DNA of 11,751 nucleotides. It comes from Larix sibirica (Eukaryota; Streptophyta; Pinopsida; Pinales; Pinaceae). A model generated the notes under the pieces. It saw only the letters and a program-made list of their open reading frames with translations, was not told the DNA's origin and did no database searches. A program made the position numbers and the translations under genes. Positions within the stretch are counted from its first letter, which is position 1. Every line of letters starts with the position of its first letter. The DNA is taken from contig NWUY0300008609.1 of the NCBI GenBank assembly GCA_004151065.3, positions 39,048-50,798 on the forward strand, given 5' to 3'. Of this stretch, positions 6,075 to 11,751 are shown in pieces.

Positions 6075-7758
6075 TGTTTAACCCGAGCTTGGGTTGCTTT
6101 GCTAAGGGCCCCTTGTATTGTTGATTGACGATCAGTTGAAATTTCCTTCTTCGATTCAGACTAAGCTAATTCCAAAAAGGATTTTCGACCCTAAGTTGAA
6201 TGGGGGGTAATCTGCTGCGATTGGCGAATACCACTAGATTGTCCTTCAATAGATTTTCTAATAGATATGGTGACATACCTCTTGTAAGAAGAAGGAACAT
6301 CCTGAGAATGTATCGAGGATGCAATTGGAGTAGGGTACGAACATTATTCAATTATAGAGAGGGCAATGACCGGGCTGGAAGGCGTTTTGCAAACACACCC
6401 AATAGATTCCCCCATCGTAACCTTTTGTGGTGGAGACCCCTGGTCGGTATTGACAGTGACTTGCTTGTTGATAAGCTTGGATTATAATTCATGGATTCTC
6501 ATTTGAAGAGCAGTCGTAACCTATGCAACTTCTTTATTTACCTTCGAGAATTCTTGATGAATTTCCTCTATGTCCACATCCTTCTTTAGTTTTTTGTTCT
6601 GAACCGGGGATAATGATTCATCACCAAAATTTGAGGGAATCATTACCAGGTGCATTCCTCCAACATTTCGATCTGGCTTCAGTAAAGGACCAGTTTAGAT
6701 GACCATGTGATCTACAATGGGTACATCGATAGGGAAAATTCTTGTAATCTAGTGTTTGCATGAAATAATCATCCCTAGCTTCAAGAAGGATGACATCTAG
6801 AAGGCCTAACACAATATCCATCTCAACACATATAGAGGCCATTGAAATAGTATTTTTCTGGGCAATTTCTAGTGCGACCTTAAGGAAGGTTCCAAAGTGT
6901 CCCCTATGGATTTTAATATGTTCTCGTCCTATAATTTGAGTAGTAAACTTGGCAACTTTACCCACAATGCCATTTTATGGATACACTCTCAAATAGGATC
7001 AAAGTTGGCATGCCAATGAAATAGGGTCAAAGAAGCACTCCCCCAAACCATGCTCCATCCATGATAACCTGAAGATCCTCAATTTTCTCAAATACAAAGG
7101 TAATATACCCTCTGGAACCTGCATGGAGCAAAGGTTCATAACCCAGGAAATGAGCCTATATGCATTGAACCCATTTCTTGAGATCGACCTCCAAAAAAAC
7201 GTCTTGCATGAAACCTTCCAATTAAATAAAATTTGGTGTAATGAAGAATCTTTTCATGTAGAATTTGAGGATTTATTAAAACCTTCATCTCATCCATTGA
7301 CTTCTTGATACACTGTGCCCTCTTTTTGTGTCCTCTAGTTTCTCTGGAGCCAGGGGGTTAAATTTAGGAGAAAGGGGAAGAACCTTAGGAGTTGAAGGAG
7401 AAGAAGGGTTCTGAGGTAGGTCAATAATGGGCTTAGAAGCAGTAGGTAAATCGCTTGATGTAGGAGGAATGGAAGTATCCAAGTAAAAGACTGAATGCAT
7501 AAGGGGAGAGGAAAATAGTTGTGAAGAGTCGTAAAACTTCAAGGATCCAAAAGGAATGGGGAGATCCCCCTCTGAAGTGATTGATTGCACAAGAGAAACC
7601 TTCAAAGTGTGAGCCTGCAAGACGCCATCTGGTATGAAACAATATTGTGATGCAATGAACTTCGAACTGGCGTAGCCAGTACTTTCGGCTTCTTGGAGCC
7701 ACCCATCGCTCCTCCAAAAAACCATATATATATGTGTGTTTTCTCTCACAATCATCAT
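6071..7758 (-). pseudogene. LINE ORF1, DUF4283-like and zinc-knuckle RNA-binding protein, frameshifted
   Basis: ORF1 proteins of plant L1 elements coat the element RNA and act as nucleic-acid chaperones. From the ATG at 7758 a 157-codon open segment has a Pro/Ser-rich part near its end. The DUF4283-like domain follows across frames: F-V-F-E-K-I-E-D-L, A-W-F-G-G, L-T-L-F-H-W-H-A-N-F-D-P, K-M-A-L-W-V-K-L-P and S-I-G-D-T-L. Next comes D-Y-K-N-F-P-Y-R-C-T-H-C-R-S-H-G-H-L, a C-x2-C-x4-H knuckle whose fourth ligand position is Phe. Frame changes lie near 7040, 6890 and 6650. The C-terminal part (6640 to 6071) stays in one frame with five stops and looks Gln-rich and coiled (K-V-N-K-E-V-A, R-I-H-E-L). 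It ends at TGA 6073-6071, overlapping the ORF2 ATG. Confidence 0.8.
7724..7739. repeat. short TA/TG microsatellite
   Basis: An ATATATATATGTGTGT run lies near the start of ORF1. Slippage here could have changed the reading frame at the N-terminus. A second minus-strand frame (7867-7433) overlaps in this place. Confidence 0.6.
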
Positions 7759-8383
7759 GGATTGTTGAGGTTTCTTGGTGAATTTTTTTATTTATTTTTG
7801 CAGAATTTTCTCTACTTGACATCATCAATGATACTAGTGATAGAAGTTCTCTGAAAAGGGTCACCATACAACTTTTTCCATGGAAGGTGTGACTAGATTA
7901 TAATATTTTCAAGAATGAATGAAGACATAACGCTTCTTAGTTCCATATTTGCCAAAATTGGGGGTCCTAGTTGATCTCAAGGCATAGAGGAAAAGTACAG
8001 TAAGTTAAGTTAGAGTTTTATAGAGAGTTAGATAAAATATAATTACTTTTAACAATAACGATCATAGGCATAGATCCATTAATTGAAATAATTGTTTGTT
8101 ACATATGCATGAAGCCACAACCGCTCATAAATTATTGATTGTTGCATTTTTTTTCTTCTCTTAAAGTCATGAAGGCAATTATTGTCACACTAGATCAAAT
8201 GAGGTCTATAAGTAACCCTCATTAGATTATGTATCGGCCGGATACAGATGGATGTTGTCTCCCTTCACATATCATTCCATTCACCTATACTCTATTTAAT
8301 TGACTAACTAGATGGGATTCGTTCCCCTCAATCACAGCGAGATGAGAATATGTCGCCACGTTATTACTGTACTAAATGTAACT

Positions 8384-8433
8384 CACTATTCCACGTGTAC
8401 ACTCGGAGTGTCAAAGATCATCGCAAATTACAA
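8384..8433 (+). repeat. diverged 50-bp direct repeat, copy 1
   Basis: Pairs without gaps with 8595-8644 at 38 of 50 positions, including a perfect 12-base core AAAGATCATCGC and a shared ACGTGT near the start. Source and role are unknown. The copies are 211 bases apart. Confidence 0.6.
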
Positions 8434-8594
8434 AGCAACAGTAAAGTAATTGACATTATTATCAGAATAATAATAGGTTGTATTGCCTAACTCGAACTTT
8501 CCCAACCTATCAACCTATAGAGCACTTTAAGCTTTGGAACAATAATTGAGAGGAGTGAATAATTTTATTTTATTTTTTTGTCTTTCAGTATCAC

Positions 8595-8644
8595 CACTGT
8601 TCAACGTGTTCACTGATGATGTGAAAGATCATCGCGATTCACAA
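8595..8644 (+). repeat. diverged 50-bp direct repeat, copy 2
   Basis: Partner of 8384-8433. The differences cluster in the middle five bases, while the flanks and the AAAGATCATCGC core are kept. It could be a segmental duplication or two copies of a small unknown element. Confidence 0.6.
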
Positions 8645-9174
8645 CTTACATCACACTAGTTGGTAAACCCTAATTTTGTGGGATATGAATTTGGCATCTA
8701 CAATTTTGATCATAGTTTTACTTTAAATTTCATTTTCCCCATTTGAAACATGTTGGAGGGTTTCCAAATCGGGTTATGATAGAATGGGCGCACGCTTCCT
8801 CCACTAAATTCTAGAGTGGAAGACAGAAACAAGTGGAATGAGGAATTCGCAACCAATCATTCAAGGTATTTGTCACCAATAATAGTGATCAAAGAGGAAA
8901 AGTTCCACGCTAGTATCGACCGACTAGCAAGAGGACCGCCACCAAAAATAGGGAACACCACGCACGGGATCAACCTCAAGATTGCTATTAGGCAGACCAG
9001 TTTTGGATGTTGTTCGGGGTATATCTTATGCATCAATGTGTGGAGGTTGAGTGCTTGAGGAAGTCAATATTCGAATCTATAAGAAAAATGAAAACTAACG
9101 CCCAGTCCCCACACGAACATGTTACCAACCCTTTTTTTAAACATTTGATATAAATGATATCAAAAAAACTTCAA

Positions 9175-9191
9175 CTTCGTTCACAACGAAG
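9175..9191. repeat. short perfect hairpin
   Basis: CTTCGTT and AACGAAG make a 7-bp stem with a CAC loop. No U-tract follows that would make it a terminator-like structure, and there is no gene nearby. It is noted only as local structure. Confidence 0.5.
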
Positions 9192-9239
9192 CATATCATG
9201 TCTGAAAGTTGTATGCTAGATTTGGAAACAGGGTATGAT

Positions 9240-9495
9240 TCTAATTGTGGATGGTCGTTAGCAGTGGACTAGTTCAGATTTAAAACATTACACACAAGGT
9301 CATGAGTTCAAACAATTGTGAAGTTCAATCTCACCTATGGGTTGTAAATTTCGTGAGAGAATATTGCTACCACTCATAAGCGCACTACTTCCAAACCCTA
9401 GTCCATGATTTATGCACTCACAAACAACCCAATAAGTGGCTAGATTCAACTATCTTATACAGAGTGATAGTTAGCTTTCGAACCGTGACCTTTAT
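9240..9495. repeat. possible tRNA-derived SINE remnant with two inverted B-box-like motifs
   Basis: On the plus strand, AAGGTCATGAGTTCAAAC at 9297-9314 resembles the plant SINE/tRNA B-box context (GGTCxxGGGTTCGAAxCC). On the minus strand, AAAGGTCACGGTTCGAAA around 9493-9476 is an even closer match. An A-box-like TTAGCAGTGGACTAG lies upstream of the first, at a wider spacing than normal. Two head-to-head copies or one rearranged SINE would explain this. Neither ends in a clear poly-A, so the call is tentative. Confidence 0.3.
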
Positions 9496-9534
9496 GGATG
9501 ATGCATCATTGACCTTTATGGATGGTGCATCATA
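9487..9534 (+). repeat. 24-bp tandem duplication with internal palindrome
   Basis: Units 9487-9510 and 9511-9534 differ at 2 of 24 bases. Copy 1 contains the perfect 12-base palindrome ATGATGCATCAT (9498-9509). One change destroys it in copy 2. The duplication lies at the end of the SINE-like stretch. Confidence 0.85.
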
Positions 9535-9854
9535 GGTTACAACCGTAATCACATATATCAAGCCAATATATGGTAGGGATTTCATGGCTTTATGTAAGGT
9601 TTGTCCTTACACCAAAACTTGTAGATTTTGGTAAACTTTCCAAACCAAGCACATAGTCCCATGATCCCAGTGTTGAAATTAGTCTACATTATGTTTTCAA
9701 AGGCCCCCTGACCACATAACTTGGGGAAATGAACATGTGAACTGTTGATGCTAAAAATGACACGGTTAGGGAAGCAACACATTAAACATCCTTGGAGGGC
9801 TAATCAAGGGGAAGAAGGGGATGGAATTCTGGGTTGCATTTAGATCCCTCGGGT

Positions 9855-10725
9855 AGATATGATNATGCTTTCCACTATCTTGTTGAGTCTTAGATTATAG
9901 CATTTGTATGCTTTAATTTTCCACGATTACCCAACAAATATGCCTTCATCCACCTTGAGTCAAATTTTCCAATCTTCTTGCCTTCCCTTTTTATGTAGCA
10001 TTTGCTTCCAAACACTCTAAAGTGTTTGACATTGGCCAGTCTTCCTTTCTAGAGCCCATATGGATTTTGGCCATTTTTACTTCTAGGAAATCCTATGTTT
10101 AATATATGGACGGTTGTATGTATTGCTTGTACCCAAAATATATCACTTACCTTGGATTCATTCAACATGGTTCTAGCCATTTCTTGTACAATTCTGTTTT
10201 GTTTTCAACAACTCAATTTTGCTGAAGTGTTCTAGATGCTAAGAATTCCCTTTTTATTCCACGTTCTTCAGAAAAAATGCCTAAATTCATTTAAAGTGAA
10301 CTCTCCTCCATTATCAGATCTCAAGCTCATGATTTTCAAGTTAGCTTCATTTTCAACCATTTCCTTGAATATCCTGAAACATTCAAAAGCTTCTGACTTT
10401 TTCTTGAGAAAGCAAACCCGTGCATTCTTGTGTAGTCATCAATGTGCAGCATGAAGTATTATTCACCATCTAGTCCTTTTGTCCTCATTGGCCCACACAG
10501 ATCAGTGTGTACAATTTCTAGTGGCTTAGTTGTAGAGTATTTCTTTGTCTTCAATTCAACCTTTGTATGTTTTCCATGCTGACAATGCTTGCACAAAGTA
10601 TTGGTTGGTTTTGTAATTTTCGGCATTTCTCTTACAACTTGCTTCTTATTGATCTTGACAAGATTGTCAAAGTGTATATGACCCATTCTCTTGTGCCAAA
10701 GCCAAATTTCATCTTCCTTTCCCAA
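9855..10725 (-). pseudogene. copia integrase: GAG-pre-integrase zinc domain and catalytic core
   Basis: Integrase inserts the cDNA into the genome. The frame 10725-10459 carries an HHCC zinc site (His11, His16, Cys45, Cys48 counted from 10725) and then I-V-H-T-D-L-C-G-P with the first catalytic Asp. A TAA follows L-D-G-E. Across frame changes come M-L-H-I-D-D-Y-T-R-M, R-S-D-N-G-G-E-F (second Asp at 10315-10313), Q-Q-N-stop-V-V-E-N (third catalytic Glu at 10206-10204, with TGA where relatives have Gly), E-M-A-R-T-M-L-N-E, K-H-F-R-V-F-G-S-K-C-Y-I-K-R and finally Y-N-L-R-L-N-K-I-V-E-S near 9870. All three acidic residues survive but in different frames. A TAG replaces the Trp usual in L-W-K-G-R. 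Confidence 0.9.
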
Positions 10726-11093
10726 ACATCAACTTTATTTCCCAATTTCATTCAAGATATATATGTTGTTTGGAGTTCTTGTTGTTGCTGCCACTAGTCT
10801 ACATGATCCTTCTTTCCTTATTTCACATTATTTTGAATTGAATATGAGTGTGTGTCCGTAGTCACATATCTGGTTGACACTTAGCAGATTATGCTTCATA
10901 TTTTCAACAAGTAGGACATTTTCTACCAAAGCATTTTTGTTTCCAAGACTGATTCTGCCTTTTCCCAAAATTTTGGTTGAGTTGTCATTGCCAAATGTGA
11001 CATACCCTTCCTTTTCTTTCTTTAATGACACAAATATGTTTTGTCAATTGTCATATGCTTCGAGCATCCATTATCAATGTACCATTGACTTAC
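10726..11093 (-). pseudogene. copia aspartic protease domain, altered active site
   Basis: The protease cleaves the gag-pol polyprotein. The active site reads W-Y-I-D-N-G-C-S-K-H-M-T (W at 11084-11082, D-N-G at 11075-11067). Ty1/copia proteases have D-S-G or D-T-G here, so Ser has become Asn (AGT to AAT would be one step). A frame change follows, then the frame 11031-10828 gives G-Y-V-T-F-G-N-D, I-L-G-K-G-R-I, V-L-L-V-E-N-M-K-H-N-L-L-S-V-N-Q. This is the standard strand and helix pattern of this domain. The link to the integrase (C-E-I-R-K-E-G-S-C-R-L-V-A-A and N-N-I-Y-I-L-N-E-I-G) is still readable, broken by stops. Confidence 0.88.
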
Positions 11094-11751
11094 TCTATCA
11101 TGGGCCTAACATTCCTCAACCTGCAAGTCTGCTTGCTTCTTTTTGCAAATTCTCTATTGTTCTGGAACATGTTTAGTTCNGTCCACATTCCTCAACCTTC
11201 AATTCTTCTTGCTACCAAGTCCTTTGTTGTTCCTCTATATGATTGAAAGGACCTTGTCTTCTTCCCTTGAAGAAATTGTCAAAATGCTTCTGCAATTTCT
11301 GGCCGTGTCCAAAATTGTTACATTTGTAACATTCGATTTCATAATCCAGAGCCCCAAATCTATTATAATTTATGTCAAAAGCCTCACGAAGATTTCTGAG
11401 ATAATTGCCTTCATAATGATTCCTGGAGTTTTCATAGCTATTTATGTTCCATGTGTTTCTACCCCTTACATAGGCTCTACAATTTATAGCCTTATGCCCA
11501 AATTTATAGCAAGAATAACATAAGCCAAGAAAAATATTTTGGTATTTGAGTGTGGGTGGTCTCCTAGTTGGTGCAATTCTTCGGGAATCATGATTTTGAG
11601 TCTCTATTGTTGGTGGTTGATTCCATGTTCTCTTAAATGCACGATCTTCTTCTTGATTCTTCTTTATTGCTAGTTTTTGTATGTCCTTTTTTTAAGGCTT
11701 GCGTTCCTCTTTGATGAAACCTTTAATAATATCTACCTATCTTCTTTGCTC
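11094..11751 (-). pseudogene. copia gag C-terminal half with two zinc knuckles, partial at right edge
   Basis: Gag packages element RNA in virus-like particles, and zinc knuckles bind that RNA. The frame from about 11690 contains basic, Gln-rich sequence (D-R-A-F-K-R-T-W, A-P-T-R-R-P-P-T). An intact C-x2-C-x4-H-x4-C knuckle follows, C-Y-S-C-Y-K-F-G-H-K-A-I-N-C (11520-11479). A second knuckle begins C-Y-K-C-N-N-F-G-H at 11331-11305, but its last Cys (A-R-N-C) is reached only after a one-step frame change in the GGCC at 11301-11304. Between them is an Asn- and Arg-rich spacer. The first frame ends at TAG 11214-11212. From there to the protease, sequence is stop-rich and includes an ambiguous base at 11180. 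Two knuckles separated by a spacer is a known layout in one group of plant copia gag proteins. Confidence 0.85.

Larger units (their letters stand above)
2380..7870 (-). mobile_element. L1-type plant LINE, nearly full length, degenerate
   Basis: A non-LTR retrotransposon copies itself by nicking target DNA with its endonuclease and priming reverse transcription there. Both expected reading frames are present in the right order on the minus strand: ORF1 (DUF4283-like RNA-binding domain plus zinc knuckle), then ORF2 (AP endonuclease, reverse transcriptase, thumb, zf-RVT, RNase H). The length of about 5.4 kb suits a plant L1. The 3' side ends near a T7 run on the plus strand (2385-2391), which could be the remains of a poly-A tail. 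The 5' border is placed loosely upstream of the ORF1 start. I could not find a convincing target-site duplication, so both ends are approximate. Many frameshifts and stops show that it is inactive. Confidence 0.9.
7871..9854. other. unassigned repeat-rich spacer without a convincing gene
   Basis: No known domain on either strand. The longest plus-strand frame (8816-9058, about 80 codons, non-ATG start) shows no family motif. It lies in a slightly more GC-rich patch (8810-9010). What can be supported are local repeats: a diverged 50-base duplication (8384-8433 and 8595-8644), a hairpin (9175-9191), a 24-base tandem duplication (9487-9534), and B-box-like motifs of a possible SINE (9240-9495). 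The reverse transcriptase part of the copia element on the right would be expected here and is absent. Confidence 0.55.
9855..11751 (-). mobile_element. Ty1/copia retrotransposon fragment: gag, protease, integrase; partial at right edge
   Basis: The copia order gag, protease, integrase is followed on the minus strand from the right edge down to about 9855. All parts are recognisable by motif but are split by stops and frame changes. Reverse transcriptase and RNase H, which come next in Ty1/copia, are not found to the left. The 5' LTR and gag N-terminus would lie beyond 11751. The element is therefore truncated or broken by another event just after the integrase core. Ambiguous bases occur at 9864 and 11180. 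Confidence 0.9.

Noticed and set aside
6200-6487. Plus-strand reading frame of 95 codons, Arg/Asn-rich
   Set aside because: Antisense to the Gln- and Ser-rich ORF1 tail, which explains its composition. No domain is seen.
7778-7803. Pyrimidine-rich tract ending in GCAG on the plus strand, resembling a splice acceptor
   Set aside because: No coding exon follows on the plus strand. The tract is the complement of an A-rich stretch near the LINE 5' end.
8816-9058. Plus-strand frame of about 80 codons in a locally GC-richer patch
   Set aside because: Non-ATG start, no family motif, and flanked by stop-rich sequence. It was not strong enough for a gene call.
8760-9229. 11-bp inverted repeat (GTTTCCAAATC at 8760-8770 and its complement at 9219-9229)
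   Set aside because: Too short for transposon ends at this spacing. There are no matching flanking target duplications, and no transposase lies between them.
10874-11176. Plus-strand Phe/Ser-rich reading frame
   Set aside because: Antisense to the copia protease, which has clear motifs on the minus strand.
11143-11523. Plus-strand hydrophobic reading frame of 126 codons, resembling a membrane protein
   Set aside because: It is the reverse complement of the copia gag zinc-knuckle region. Hydrophobicity arises from reading Asn/Lys/Arg codons backwards.
1-11751. One single copia element with the LINE nested inside it, spanning both window ends
   Set aside because: Both copia parts run leftwards. 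The left part begins with an LTR, primer-binding-site candidate and gag start, so it must be the 5' end of a different copy and not the 3' end of the right one.
1-11751. CRISPR array, bacterial operon or tRNA gene
   Set aside because: No regularly spaced repeats, no ribosome-binding-site-led genes, and no cloverleaf-forming sequence. The B-box-like motifs lack a full tRNA around them.

Overview
This is eukaryotic, almost certainly seed-plant, intergenic DNA built from old transposable elements. The evidence is an AT-rich sequence with no bacterial gene layout, a plant-type L1 LINE (ORF1 with a DUF4283-like domain, ORF2 with endonuclease, reverse transcriptase, zinc-binding domain and RNase H), and Ty1/copia protein sequence. 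I see no intact host gene, tRNA, rRNA or CRISPR array. Every recognisable element lies on the minus strand and is broken by stops and frameshifts. Two ambiguous bases (9864, 11180) suggest draft-quality assembly. The wording of the LINE and copia motifs resembles plant families I associate with gymnosperms and other seed plants, but the species cannot be fixed from this window.

Layout, left to right. (1) Positions 1-831 look like the 5' end of a Ty1/copia-like element running off the left edge: a possible LTR (about 295-831, minus) with a TATA box and a 38-bp tandem duplication, a decayed primer-binding site (279-294), a leader, and the first about 20 codons of a gag-like reading frame (1-64). 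(2) Positions 832-2380 hold two protein-like minus-strand remnants that I cannot name (832-1104 and 1389-1860), plus featureless AT-rich sequence. (3) About 2380-7870 is a nearly full-length, inactive L1-type LINE. ORF1 (7758 to 6071) has a Pro/Ser-rich segment, a DUF4283-like domain, a zinc knuckle and a Gln-rich tail. ORF2 (6074 to about 2519) has AP endonuclease, reverse transcriptase, thumb, zf-RVT and the first half of an RNase H. ORF1 stop and ORF2 start overlap as ATGA. (4) Positions 7871-9854 have no convincing gene. They contain a diverged 50-bp duplication, a 24-bp tandem duplication and tRNA-promoter-like B-box motifs that may be a SINE remnant. (5) Positions 9855-11751 are the gag, protease and integrase part of a second Ty1/copia element, entering from the right edge and ending just past the integrase core. 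No reverse transcriptase or RNase H part of it is visible.

None of these elements can act on its own. The LINE has lost an Asp of its reverse transcriptase FxDD box and the preceding motif. The right-hand copia has a D-N-G instead of D-S-G protease site and a disrupted integrase. Many nonsense codons sit where related proteins carry Gln or Trp, which fits C-to-T decay of methylated plant DNA. The strongest points for follow-up are the L1 with an RNase H domain and an ATGA ORF junction, and the unnamed protein-like remnants at 832-1860.
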